Notes: a model not told the origin generated them from the sequence alone. Counted from the first letter of the stretch, positions 1 through 12,216 are shown. The stretch: DNA of 27,433 nucleotides from Rhizophlyctis rosea (GCA_027596075.1 JADGJC010000440.1:1-27433); one strand, 5' to 3'. Translations and numbers: made by a program.

Positions 1-144
1 CGCCAACCCTTACATGCAATGCACTTCAACATATAACCGTTCATCATTCGTATCAATCCCCATTCACATACTGCATTACTGCACACCCCGCCCATGCTAC
101 AAACTACTATTTACCCATTCCCCCCACTCCCTTCACACCACACC

Positions 145-474
145 TCACCGGTTCTCCCGCGAAAACTTGTGAGCAAATTTGGGATGCACGGGTCGATTGA
201 TCTTGGCCGCGCACGCTGGTGACACTGATTGTACTGATGATGTGGTGGTAGATGAAGGTGGCATGGCGGCGGTGTTGCTTTTGGTCATCGTGGAAGGTGT
301 TGCACCCTTCTCCCCCGCCGTTCCCCGTCCAACATCCTTCACCCCATCCACCACACTTCCCATTCCACTACTCCTCCTCCTCTCCCTAGCCTCCCTAATC
401 CCCTCATCAAAAGACCTCTTCCTCGGACTCCCCTCCTCAACCTTCACCTTCGCATGATGCCCACCACCACCACA
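145..474 (-). CDS. C-terminal end of a hypothetical Ser/Thr- and basic-rich protein, partial
   Basis: I do not recognise this protein. The open minus-strand frame ends at TGA (complement of 145-147). Reading towards the C-terminus it has a Gly-rich stretch encoded by a G homopolymer, a charged segment (KVKVEEGSPRKRSFDEG), an Arg/Glu-rich run (REARERRRSSG), a Ser/Thr-rich linker, and a basic tail ending HPKFAHKFSRENR. Charged, low-complexity composition suggests a disordered, possibly nuclear tail. Codon style (GAG, AGG, GGG rich) resembles the FTS and SANT genes further right, so I think it is host coding sequence. The frame stays open upstream through the poly-G tract to about 678, but the part beyond 521 does not look like the same protein, and a missing intron or misassembly is likely. 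The N-terminus is therefore not defined. The opposite-strand frame at 179-457 is a shadow. Confidence 0.4.
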   Translation of the reverse strand, partial: CGGGGHHAKVKVEEGSPRKRSFDEGIREARERRRSSGMGSVVDGVKDVGRGTAGEKGATPSTMTKSNTAAMPPSSTTTSSVQSVSPACAAKINRPVHPKFAHKFSRENR

Positions 475-520
475 CCCCCCCCCCCCCCCCCCCCGGGCCC
501 CCCCCCCCCCCCCCCCCCCC
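475..520. repeat. C20-GGG-C23 homopolymer tract
   Basis: A run of 20 C (475-494), then GGG (495-497), then 23 C (498-520). On the minus strand this is a poly-G tract that continues the Gly codons of the partial gene at 145-474, so a Gly-rich linker may be the true origin. The pure homopolymer with a central GGG is not a normal codon pattern; the Gly-rich linker in the SANT gene at 12601-12660 mixes GGT, GGC and GGA. Tract length is probably unreliable. The G strand could form quadruplexes. Confidence 0.9.
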
Positions 521-3500
521 ACGTGGACTTTTTTGCGGTCTAGCTCGCACGTGGCAGAAAATGCGCGATATAGCAATGAGTTCAACTCAGATGAATGAAG
601 TTTAGATGTCATCACATCAGCCAATATGGTCCCCACTGCCCGGCATTCTTTTTGGTTGGCTAACAAGGGCCATTGCAAATCTGGTGCAGAGATTCCAACC
701 CCCTAGACTACATAGGCATATTGGCAATAGTCTGGAGTAATCTTCAATGCATGCAGCTACGTATGCACTGCGTGTTCCCGATCTGTATGGTTCTGTCACT
801 TTTTGTGCACCAGGTTGTGATTGCCAGCAGCTTGCATTGGGTCGGTCGCCGACCATGAGGATGCAACGTTTGCAAGGTTTGCGAATAGAGATCTCATTTC
901 TGTGAGGACATTGACGTTCTCGTGTCTGATAAAGAAAGTTCGCTTGGGTCCATTTTTGAGAAGTCTGAAGTCCGACACAGTCGGCTATCGCTCATTAGGC
1001 GACATGTGATTGACTGGCCCGTCCTCTAACAGACCCGATCGGTGCTTGACCTTCCACAATTCGGTTTGGGGACAGCTAGTAGTTGGTCGTCGAACAGGTT
1101 TGCACGAGGGACTTGGGATTGCTCCTCCATTGGAAAAAGGAAGCAGGAATCGCCAAGGACCAACTGGAACAACACTCCAATTTGCATAGAGCTTGCGCGG
1201 ATCTGCCTCCCATCACACTTCCGTTTGCCACGAGTAGGACTTTCCTGGTCACTTTGACCCTTGTCATCAATGAGGTACTATACATGAGAAATGGTAAAAA
1301 CCAGCGATAGGGTATTGCGTGTGGAACGAATGCAGCGGTGGTAGGGCTGCCACTCATGGGGATGTAAGGTGTTGCTTGCTCATACATCCAGGCGCTGAAA
1401 GCATCGTGGCACCGTCTATCGCTGCTGATGTAACTGGTGGCACCAGAAAAAAGACTTAGTGGCTGCCGGTAGGTCAAGCAGTTTAAGTCTCCCAAGCTGG
1501 CGCTAGGTTCCTACACCTCCAGCCATCTGACGTATAGGTGGTTCTAGCTTCGAAATAATGCACTAACAGAGACCAAAAAGGAAGGGATGGGGTGTGTTGC
1601 ATAGTGATTGGGATGCACATTGTGCCGCTCCAGGTCAATCCCAAGTTGAATCAACGCGATTATGTGTTTCATATGGTTATCCTCATGGTTCATGGCGGAT
1701 CTTATGCAACCATCGGTGCACAGGGGAAAAGATCAAAAGCGCACATCATATTTAAAAGACGGGACGGTCCGCGGCAGTCTTCCTTTGATGATTGCGGTGG
1801 ATTGGCAGATGTTTGACGGAGATCTGAAGCGGATGACAGCGGCTGGGCTTGGGTGGTTCTATTCACCCTGCAAGGTGTGGCCATAGATGAAGGGTTCGGA
1901 CAGGAGAGTATTTGAATGATTCGGCTCCATTTTTTGAAAGGCACGATTGGTGGTCTATTTCAATTTTAAGATTTGATCGCCGTCATCAGTACAACTGACC
2001 TGCAGCAGTGCGAGCAAAGACTGGGCCGCCCTTTCTTTTTGGAACGCTTTTGTTCAGTGAGCAACGTCGTTGAATCAACATTCTCTTCACGCACTGCGAT
2101 CAGGGCAGTGTTGTGCCCCGATGGATCACGCTCCTCCAGTGGAATGAGCAGTAACTGATTATCATATTAGTTTGGAGAGGTACTATTCATGACTACGAAT
2201 ATGACGCATGACTGAACTCAGGTTTTGCTTCGCTTGATGCGAGTCATTCGCATGGCGAGGATCCGTATCCTCAATACCCTCCATGGCGTTCTCCGAGCGC
2301 CAAAATGTCCGATGAGGTACCATTCCTAAATTGCCAAATGTTTGTCGGTCGGAAGTAGTGAACATATTTCGAGGTGGGTGATTCCGTTGGGCATGATCAT
2401 TCAAACGTATGATGACATCTCTTGCCGCACAGTGCGAGGGTTCCCTCTCATCTTTTTCTTTTCACAATGCTCCGACGTTCGTGTCACCGGAGGCAGCAGT
2501 GGATGAACTATTATCACCATCTCATTGTATGGATGAGTGTTGAGTTTCTCGCATCCGGCGCTGAGGATATTTGAGTGTCCTTCTCTGTTTGCTCGCACCA
2601 GCGTGAGGGTCGCTCTTTCCGTGACGGTCCTCTTCCACTTTAGGATGCAATACACCTGGAGAACAGGTTCAAAATCTTCGCATAATTCGGGAACTTGTTT
2701 TGGTAAGTTTGGTGGTTCCCAACATGTAGATTGTGCAGGTTACATGGCTGCGTGTTTTTGAGTATCTTACTATGGAGTTAGATCCCATACTAAGGAATTT
2801 TTGTGTTGCACATTTCAGGCCAGCGATGCACTTAGCTATTCACCTTCTAACGTGAGGTGTCGCTAAGCGGTCAAGAATTCTATTCTCGTGTAAATCACCT
2901 GCATCAGTCTTCCAAAGGCGCTCTTTGACCTCACAATCGGATATTGTTAGCCCATTTCCCGATTTTCTCCATTTGCCATTTCCCGATGAACTTTGTAGCA
3001 CCAATATGATCGTCGGAGGCCGAAACAAGTTTACTGTCGCAAAAAAAAAGGTCACTTGAGGATCCCTTTGATTACAGCGGGGTCTGAAATATATACTCCG
3101 AGTCCAAGCGTGTGTCTGCCCAATACCTGTTTGGCAGCACTCATGGGACGTCGAGCAGCACTGAGCAGCTCTATCTTTGCTGCTAAGTCTGCTAAAAGTG
3201 CTCATGCGACATTGCAATGCTGTAAAGTTGTCAACAATGCTCCAGTCATAAGGTTCATCACTCTCCATGGTGAATGATGAGCTGCACGCACCACTTGATG
3301 TTCACGTGCAAATTTAACCTTTTGCTCGTACACAGGACGACTAGTATTCCTTCAGAACGGCGCAAGACAAGCATACGGGTCAGAATGATTCGTACTGTAA
3401 TCACATTGGCAACCACGAGAGTTACCCCTGCCATGTATTGACCGACGTGGAGAAGGTTGTTTTGTACTGCAGTTTGCATCTTCAGCCTGAGTGACGTGGT

Positions 3501-5789
3501 CAATAAACCGATGCGCAAAAAGTCTATGCTTCAAGGGACGATATCATCTGAGCCTCTTCGACGATGGACCTCTCATCTGGTTGGCACAATCTGATTTGCA
3601 TTGATGTAACATGAAGTATGAATGAGGGTGCAATTGCTGTGAGTATAGGGATTGAAAGCTGACTTGGGGCCGGATACTCTTAAAGTGAAGAGTTGATACT
3701 GCTGCGATCGAGTAGAAGCCGTTTTTATTGAAAGAGCAGCTTCCTCGTTGTGAGCGCCTTTCGTTAAGTTGGAGTTTTCATTATTATTTTGCGTTCGACA
3801 CGTGCGGCGGCCACAACATGGTTGGTTATAGTAAAAAGCTGCGAAGGATCTTCCAATATAAGTCGTCCGCATGCCGTCACCGAAGAGCACGCCAATAGTA
3901 GGTCGTCCAATCGGCCAACGAATATTTCTTCAAGTACGCCCTGCACATTGATCTGTTACTATCTTATTGTACAATTCTCCATGTGACCGGAGGACATCTT
4001 ATTCAATTTGCCGCGCAGCATCCTCGTACTCTTGATTAAACCATTGTCCGGTTTGCTGCATCCAATATAGGTGCGCATGCTGAATACAAAAGAGGCTACC
4101 TTGGCAAAAAATATGTGTTCGAATTGTTGAACAATAAGCTATGGAGTTTACATTTCAAGTTTATTTCCCTTCAATACGACAAGCGACTGAGTGCGCGGAG
4201 ACTATTTCGAGCTTGTTGAGACTTGGTTGGATGAATGAAAAGGTTGAAAAAAAGGAGGACCTTGTTGCAACAGATCCATTTGCAAAGATGCGAGTATGCC
4301 GCTGGCACTTGCGGGCATCGACTCGGACTCACTGAATGTGCAATCCCACATATCTGTGCGGACATGTCATATCAAAGGCAAAGGTACCAGAATATAATCG
4401 TTCCCGAGAAATGGAAGTTACTCACTTCAAGCCCCTCATGCAACTTAATTGCAAGCAAGACATCGAGCAAGATCCGGCAAGGCCAGTCATTGCTCTTGCC
4501 GACCGCAATCAACACGCATGTGTATGCTTTCCTTTTGCGCTCCCTGTACATATGCTGCACCAATCGGATAGACTCGCAGGACTCAAAAATGACAAAAAAA
4601 TACTCCGCGACATCGATTGTGGCAAGGAGAGACATGTGGTGCGATTATGTGCGATTGACACGATTGAACACCGCCGATGCTTCATGAAGGAAAAAGTCCA
4701 TACAATAAATGGACTGCATGAAGTTCCCTGCCGCCCTGCCACAAATCATACTGTCGAACACGGCTCTCTGCTTCGGTGCTCGGCATCAATCGTGCAACAC
4801 TTCGCCAGCCAAGATCAAAATCTTTGCTATTCAGACATTTCGCCAGATATATTTGCGGCAAGCATCTTTTTTGGTCAAAGACGATTCTGCGCGCTGCGAC
4901 CGGAGTTACATTGACACCCACAAAGCCTTCTCATACTCACTACTCACTGACGCGGATTCGCGCCAAACTCTCCGGCGTTCGCTCTGGAACTTGGCTGAAT
5001 CCGCTTGAGATTTAGTTGTAACGACTTGAAGGAAAAGGAGTTGGATGGTTCCTGAGTGCATGTCTCTGAACCATCATTTCTGGACCGTTTCGCACCTTGG
5101 CTTCTTTTTGGCTGGGCCCTGAACATTGACTGCAGGTGAGCAGAGAGTCAGGGTGTCTTGCATGATGACAGTCGCTGTTGTGCATTCACTTCGTGGATCA
5201 TGCCATTCCATTTTCTGGCGAGTATGGGTGATTGACTGGACAAGGAAAGTAAGAACCGCGTGAATTTGGCATTCCCTTGACTTCTTTTGTATGCTGTTCA
5301 CGGCATGCAATGTCTCGAATGGACACTTCTCAACTATTTCAGCCCATACTTCTTCGAAGACCAAGATGACTTCCAGAATTTCGGGCGCTTGTTGCGAAGA
5401 TGATGGAATTGAGGAGCACCCAACGTACTATTACCTTTTCCGCTTTTGATGGCAGACGAGTCAACCTCAGTGGTTGAGTGACCAGGGAACCTGGACTTGA
5501 CTTCGTTGTCCAGCTCGGTCGCCACCAGATTATGAGTATGCTTTTTCACTGGCAAACATTGGTGATTCGGCCGCCTTTGCCAAAACACAAAAGGCAAACT
5601 CGGTACAACCAGTGCTGCTGCGTGAATGAACAGTGACCGGAAGGACAGCTTCTCAAAATGCTCACTCTTCCCATTGCGCTACCTGCCTCTCAAACACTCT
5701 GTATGCCGAAGGGTTTGCTTGAATATGCGTTTTTTGAGCATTTCAGGACGTTCCGCTGACAGGTGAATCAGCATGGCGCTTCCGCTCGA

Positions 5790-5814
5790 ATGAGCGAGCC
5801 GCGACCTCGCTCAT
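5790..5814. repeat. Perfect 9-bp inverted repeat (hairpin)
   Basis: ATGAGCGAG (5790-5798) and CTCGCTCAT (5806-5814) are exact reverse complements around a 7-nt loop (5799-5805). No gene end is recognised next to it, so its role is unknown. The stem contains two GCG/CGC steps and would be stable as RNA or cruciform DNA. Confidence 0.75.
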
Positions 5815-8469
5815 GATGCTGTTGGAAACATACAATACATCCTTTTTTGCAATCACCGCGTACTTCTCGGAGGAACCTTGTATGTAGGAAAAGCAAGAGC
5901 GCCCTTCACAAAACGAGATTTCACGCAGCTTTGCTTGTAATACGTGGACGTGTGCTAACGGTTCAAGATGGTTTCAACATTCGCATTTCAAGCGAGTGCT
6001 TGCAGGAGCGCCAGGAATGACTTATTGTTCAATGCATGATAAGAGCGCTCATGCGCTGGAGAATCTTACATTCCTCATTTTAGCGCGTCCCATCTTTTTG
6101 TCGCCAACTTTGTATTCTGAAGCATAATATTCACACAAAAGGTGCGCACAGGAAATCATGCGGAGTAAACTGGAGTACTGCCATGATCCTGATGAAATCC
6201 TTCATATACAAATGACTTTTTCCTTCCTTGTAATTTTTCATGCACACACCTCACCTGGGTCAACTGGCTGGCAATCATCAGGTCGGTGGTCTGGCATCTC
6301 AGTCATCTCCGATTTGAACTGATTTGATTGGCTGCTGCCAAGCATTTAATTTCATTGAGATACACTGCATTGCTGCCCGTGGTGGCCGAATTACGTTATC
6401 ACAGGAAGAATTTGAGTAAGTCCCAACGTCCGTCCTCCCCACGTTCTCTGTAAATGTACTTTTGATTTCCTTTTGCCCGGAAGACGAGAAATTGCACTTG
6501 CATGTTCCCCGAGCGGAGACACTGAATACTGTGACCCATACCGACGGTACAATTTAGAGTGGTCGCAAAAATGGCAAAACCACACAACTGTGTATGCACT
6601 GCCTTCCGGGTTTGTCATGTTCGGGGTTTTTTTGTGCAGCACTCTAGTATGACCCATGACGTTGCGTTGGCTGTAGTTGATGGAACAATCTCTTCGTTGG
6701 ATCAATTGGAGTAAATGACATACAAAGACTCAATTTCTCTATTTTCACAGTTTACCTCCGTAATCAAGAGTAAAATCCATGAGGACATGTTGCGAGTCCC
6801 TGCAGCCGCGATCAGGACTATCACCAGCCGTTGCGGCAAATTACTTTTTGAAGAAGCAAATCATGCGAGGGCAGTCTTGGCTACTTGTTCCTCCAATGAA
6901 TCCCGGCAAAGCAGCGTGCTTCTGCCCCACTGCTGGGCAATAGATGCGACGTGTTGTTGAACATGTTGAGGAAAGTTGAATCACCGCCACCAGGCAAATC
7001 ACACTGGGATCTGTCTGATAGTGCTGACGGCGTTTAGTACGCATTCTCCAAGTTTTGATAGCCTTCCCTCTTGCCATGACCAACACATCAATCCCATATC
7101 CAACTTTTGACAAAGGCATATCAAGATCGAAAAAGTTGACAGGCATCCTAACACAAATGTATATTGTTGATATTTATGTCAGTGCAAGGTCAAGTCCGTT
7201 GAACTATGTGTTTGCAGCAAAATCACCAAATTTTTTCTGCAAAGGTGGCACGGATTCCGTTGATTATTGTGGAAAGCTAGTGGTACATGGTGCCACATCT
7301 ACATCAAGCAGGTGGTCGAGGATCCTGCTGTATTAACACATCCTCCAAACCCGAGGACTTTGTATGGCCTGCAGCACCTCCCTATAGCTCGACATGGCAA
7401 GGTTTACCATCAATCAGAACGATACTCGGACTCAGCATATGACTGCAACTATTCGTGCAAAGTGTGCAACACAAACTTTCAGCCATTAGGGGACTTCGCA
7501 CGCATCCGTTTTTGCGGTAGGCAATCTCAAAGTCTCCAGGACTGCAATCTGGCATTCAGGCAGCCTCATTCAATAAATTCAGATGCGTGCTGAGTTGTGC
7601 TGCGATGCAGTGGACTCCTTTGAGAGAGATTACGGGCCATCCTATCAGCATCGAGGAGATGCTATACAAAATCAATGAGGTACGACGCCGCGCTTCAGGG
7701 TGCCAGGAAATTCCGTGCCAACGATGCTATTGTCTGGACTACAATGGACGCATCATTTTCTGCTGCTCAAGTTCTTACTTTTTGCAATCCACTTTTCCTG
7801 AGGTCATCGATGCTTTCGACTTGGGCTCAGGCTTTGCGTCATTGACCGGTCGCTAAAATTCTGAGCGACGGATCGCCACCTCAATGCGCCCGTTGGTGCG
7901 CAAATATTCGTATCACTCGGCTTTTGTGATGTTCTGAATTTCAGCGTGCACAAGAATGTATCGATGCCTCGTGGAAAAACGTTACTATGCCGCCATCATA
8001 ACAATTATTCCCTATTGTTGGCTGATAGACGATAACTCTTTCATTGAGCGGCGTTCTTCTTCACGTGCACCACTTTCCGTATCGTGTACCCAGAGCGTTA
8101 TCATGTCAGAACCGAAAACGAAGTTCATCATCATTCATGTGTCGCTTCGACAATGTTCCTTACAGTCACAACTACACATAAAGCTGTCCAACATAGTATC
8201 GAAGGCATCAAACCACTGAAATCCTCTGAAACAGTTCAGCGTTGCAGGTACAAGGACTCATTATCCGGAAGACGTCAACTCGTCTATGTTCTTCATTGAG
8301 GTAAAAGCCTCGGTGATTAGTGTCATTCTGTCGTCTTTTGGCTGGTCAAGATCATCCTTCCATCTCAGTACTCTCACCCCACCATGTGCAAGGTAAGGAA
8401 AGGACATTCATAATCATGCCAGACTGTGATCTTGCGGGATCGTTCATCGCCACACACATCTTGCACTTC

Positions 8470-8505
8470 TGGCCATAGCTCAATTGGTAGTGACTACACA
8501 ACTCA
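8470..8505 (+). pseudogene. 5'-half tRNA-Tyr-like fragment
   Basis: The segment GGCCATAGCTCAATTGGTAG matches the acceptor/D-arm part of the tRNA-Tyr gene at 9333 with a few substitutions. The match fades after about 30 nt: the anticodon arm, T-arm (B-box) and 3' acceptor strand are absent. It is about 860 bp upstream of the intact gene and in the same orientation. It could be a truncated duplicate, a tRNA-derived SINE head, or an internal-promoter remnant; a tail that would identify a SINE is not visible. Confidence 0.45.
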
Positions 8506-9332
8506 CGAAAAGCCCTAACTCTTTGCATCCTCATTCCGTATATGCATGTGAAAAAAGCAACATGGAGACAGCAAAGCGAAGCCAACATCAGGAAAGAGGA
8601 GTGATCCCGCGCAAGTTGAGGTGAAATGGAGACGTGCGAGAAGGACGACGAATTATGTCGAGTGAAATGTTGTGAAGACGCGTGTACCTTTTCAGACATG
8701 GGGAGTGTGGCCAAGCTGGGCTGGCCCGACGAGTCCGAAATACCGTTCTTTGTCTTCCTACAGCTTCCAGTGCACACTGCATGTATATTTTTGATTGTGC
8801 ACAAACACTTCAGGTTTTGAGAGTGTTCTGAAGTGGTTGGAATTTGGGGTATGCCGTCAGAGGTAAAAGGTGGCAGTTCATCAGTGAATATAGCACCTCC
8901 ATGTCCATTGACGTGTTAGTGCTTGCGATCGCAAGTCAAAATTACCCGTACCAGGAATGGGATCCCATGGCGATCCGTTTGATGAGTCGTTTGTTCTACC
9001 GGGAGGTAAGTATATAATTTGCAGGGACAACACATCTGGCTATAGCCCATCTGAGAGTATCCGCGGAAGATTACGACAGTGCTCCTAACATACTTCGTCC
9101 AGAACGTGTCAGCCAACTGCCGACGACTCCGATGGGAAGGCCGAATAAGGCGATTTTGGCTTGCACCTTCATCGAATATCAACAGTGTCTTTCAAAGATG
9201 AAGGGACAATCTTGTATCTTTGTTGCATCAAAGTCTTCATTTTCGTATGGCTGACAAAGTCCTCCACCCTTCCCTCAAGTGTCCATCACCGTTTTCCATC
9301 ATGTCTCGAATATGACTCCTTTTCGCACACAT

Positions 9333-9417
9333 CCGGTCATAGCTCAGTTGGTAGTAGCAACAGACTGTAGTGCAAGTAGCAATCTGTGGGTCCCCGGTTC
9401 GACTCCGGGTGACCGGA
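9333..9417 (+). tRNA. tRNA-Tyr (anticodon GTA) with an 11-nt intron
   Basis: The acceptor stem CCGGTCA (9333-9339) pairs fully with TGACCGG (9410-9416), followed by discriminator A at 9417. The D-stem GCTC (9342-9345) pairs with TAGC (9355-9358) with one mismatch. The anticodon stem ACAGA (9360-9364) pairs with TCTGT (9383-9387). The anticodon loop begins CTGTAG, placing GTA at 9367-9369, and is interrupted after the base 3' of the anticodon by about 11 nt (roughly 9371-9381), the canonical eukaryotic nuclear tRNA intron site. The T-arm CCCGG-TTCGACT-CCGGG (9393-9409) supplies the B-box. A D-stem mismatch is the only irregularity, so the gene looks functional. No CCA is encoded, as expected for a eukaryotic tRNA gene. 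Confidence 0.95.
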
Positions 9418-11183
9418 CTCATTCTTTTTCAAAGTCTATTCACTTTTTGCTCTTCTTGACGGCGCAGGATCGAACAAGACCAAAGACCGGAGGGAAAGAA
9501 CAGAGCAGCATGAAGTGATTCCAACACGAGACAATTGGCAGCTAACGGCAGCTATGTGATTCAGTTGTCCCATTATTATGAGACAAAACAGCCACCAAAG
9601 CGTCTCCTGGAGGCGAATCCCAAACAATCAGTGTTGAACAGCCGTAATTGTGGGCGCAGAGGTCGCGTACGATTTGCATGTGGGATGACTTCAAGGCCAT
9701 TCGTAGGACATTGTGCGCAACCCGCCGAAAAAAAGGATCTGCAGATATGTCGGGTGACGATATTGACCGCCATAGCGATTCGGGATCCACTTGAGCGGAG
9801 TTGGGCCGATCTTTTAGACATATCGCCAGTGTGGAACAAACGAAACATTTCGGTAATGAATCGTGTCTGAATTGTCAAGGTACGATCAATTGCTCAAAAC
9901 GTGGTTGGATATTTGCTCCATGGGTCGCAATCGCATCATGACAAGCCTTGGGTCAGCTTCTCACATCCATTATTTGTGGGGCTCTGGTTATGCTTCGTCC
10001 AACCTCCGACCTCAATACGACTGATTACCAAGAGCGAACGTTTTCATCATTGCGTTTTAGGAACTGCACACACGATGCTCAAACACAGACTCGTGGCCAA
10101 AAGCTGTATAAATGCCAAGTGCATTTTGGCAGGACTGCGAACAACATCATCCCACCGTCGCTCACTGCTGAGGGGACGTGCATTGGAAGGCAATCTCACT
10201 GTCGCGGCATAACGCTTTAAATCTTCAACTTGGCAATGCACACGGCGAAGGTTTGAACTTTCCTTCTCTCCTCACCCCGCTCGAAGGGATGTGAAGTTTC
10301 ATAGTGCCATCTCGGGTGGACGTTCGGGGCGCCCCAAAAAAGATGAGGATACCCAGCAAAACCGCACGTCAGCGCTATCGGGCCGACCGATTCCCGAAGT
10401 TCATGTGCCAATGCTGCCGTTCGGAAGTTAGCCCTGCTCGTGTTGTCAAACAGCATGCACGCGGCAAGCGTGCCTAACTCTCCTACTATAACAGCAGTCT
10501 CCCAGTTTAGCAAGGTAAACAACTCTGTTATCCGCAACGCTGTTTAGATGTGCATTCTGCAGCTCATACAAGTTCAATTTGAAGCGTATTCCTTTTATGG
10601 AGGTTCCGTGGCGAGCCCACCCAAACAGATTTGGACACTCGACGAGCGAAACACCTGCGACTTCTTCTCCAAGGCGTCCGCCTTGTACTGGCTAGGTTTG
10701 GTCATTTTTGACAAATTTGCTCTGGCAACTCGGGATAGCGAGCACTTTCGCCAGACCCACTTTCGCAGTGCGTGGATGCGCAATAAGTTGATGCCCTCAG
10801 ACGGTGAATCAATTCTTCGAAAGTTTTTGCTGACATTCCTTCATGAACAAAGATGAAAGGGATCGCGCCCACCTTATGACCATCAGCATGACATGAGGCA
10901 TGCATCTCAATGATGTCCCAGAGTCAATCTGTCATCGGTGCGTTCATGCGCTACCCATTTTCTGCCATGACAATGCTGTTGGAAGCGTCACTTCACAGGG
11001 CTCGCAACACTACAGACCCGTGACGGTCATGATGCACTGCTGGTTGCAGAATGATGTGATCCATTGCCCGGTGTACAGATCGGCGGTGGAGCAGTCTCTT
11101 TGTCCATCGCTATGAGCTCTTTGCTTGTGTGAGAAATAGGACAGCTAAGGCGGATGTTTGTGGTACAGAGATGCCGCTACTAC

Positions 11184-11225
11184 TTGAGAGACCCATTCCT
11201 AGTATTGAGAGACCCATTCCTAGTA
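11184..11225. repeat. 21-bp perfect tandem duplication
   Basis: The unit beginning TTGAGAGACCCATTC occurs twice head-to-tail without any mismatch (11184-11204 and 11205-11225). It lies in sequence with no recognised gene. A recent slippage or repair duplication is the simplest explanation. Confidence 0.9.
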
Positions 11226-11367
11226 TGGCGATGTAGCTCACTGCAGGTTGTAAGCGCCCAAATCACCCCGATCTTCCGGATAGAGCCGGAACAAAGGAAT
11301 ACGATCATAGTCGTAAACTAACCTGAGGGTCATCAGCGGTCCAAACTGAGATTGCTGGAAATCATAT

Positions 11368-11399
11368 ATCACGATGAAAATCGTGATTGACATCGTGAT
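11368..11399. repeat. Hairpin plus an extra arm copy
   Basis: ATCACGAT (11368-11375), loop GAAA, then ATCGTGAT (11380-11387) form a perfect 8-bp stem closed by a GNRA-type tetraloop. A third copy of the 3' arm, CATCGTGAT, follows at 11391-11399, so the 5' arm could pair with either. No neighbouring gene explains it. Confidence 0.75.
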
Positions 11400-12216
11400 G
11401 GTCGTTGGGTTGGTGGTTGAAACGATCTTACGACCATTGATAGCTTCGAAACTGAATGGGTGGCTCCTGACATGGGAATATCAGGCTTCACTCTCCCCGC
11501 TGCCCTTGATTCTGACGGTTGGTCGCATATAAGCTACGTAGTCCTTGATAACCCGCAATCTTCAGAGTATTTGGATGCCTGCGCAAGCCAGCCTGTTGGG
11601 ATCCGGACTTTGCAACGACGAAAAGAGAAGAACTTACAGTTCGATCAAACCACACAAAGACAGTTCGATCAAACCACCGCGACGAGTGACTGCTAAATTT
11701 GTCCACTGTGTGAACTTCGCTACCACCTCATTTGCTCACACAAGGGTTGAATTGGCAAAAGGAAAAGACGGCTTTTCTGGGGTCTCTGGGTAATGCATCG
11801 AATGGGACGCCGACATTCAAATCCTTGATGTTTCAGAATCACGTCGGCGTGCTGGTCTGCATTTGCAGAGTGAAGATGGATGAAATGATGAAGGCGAGAA
11901 AAAAAGGAACATTTACAATCGACAGAAGATGGATGCTAGGAAGGGCAAATTATCACTGCGTCACGATGTTATGTTCAACACTGCATGTTTCAATGCTTTG
12001 GCCGTGCAATAGATTGCCTGCGCGTCACATGTTTCGGATCGTTACTGAACCCAGACACGTGTGTAATTTCACCACCTGAGTCGAATGATGTCACTGGCTT
12101 GATCATGAGACCAAAACGATGATTCACCTTCTTCCTGCTTCCCTAAGCCGTTCGACATGTTTCAAATCTTTTCCATCACGCCCACCGCAACGTTACATAC
12201 CGTCTACACATTCACA

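Larger units (their letters stand above)
521..9332. other. Long stretch without a recognisable gene
   Basis: Frames here are mostly under 150 codons, often overlap on both strands, lack recognisable domains and show no convincing exon chain. The longest with a true ATG is 4336-4914 on the plus strand (192 codons); it has scattered Cys and His, no motif, and a length compatible with chance in this much sequence. A minus-strand frame around 5074-5430 carries a weak F-box-like stretch (see findings). A 9-bp-stem hairpin lies at 5790-5814 and a tRNA 5'-half copy at 8470-8505. No RNA gene other than the tRNA at 9333 was found. Confidence 0.6.
9418..12216. other. Stretch without a recognisable gene
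   Basis: No exon chain or domain is recognisable. Frames are short and overlap on both strands. It contains a 21-bp tandem duplication (11184-11225), a hairpin cluster (11368-11399) and a repeated 18-mer beginning ACAGTTCGATC near 11637 and 11660. The last 100 bp or so precede the SANT gene and must hold its promoter, but no clear core element is seen. Confidence 0.6.

Noticed and set aside
4336..4914. 192-codon plus-strand ATG frame
   Set aside because: Its length is compatible with chance in 27 kb on six frames, no motif is seen, and other frames overlap it. Kept only as a note.
9000..9030. GTAAGT...TTTGCAG as a possible intron
   Set aside because: It would be about 20 nt, too short for spliceosomal removal, with no flanking exon frame.
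11226..11300. tRNA-like GCGATGTAGCTCACTGCAGG
   Set aside because: Only an A-box resemblance; no B-box and no acceptor pairing downstream.
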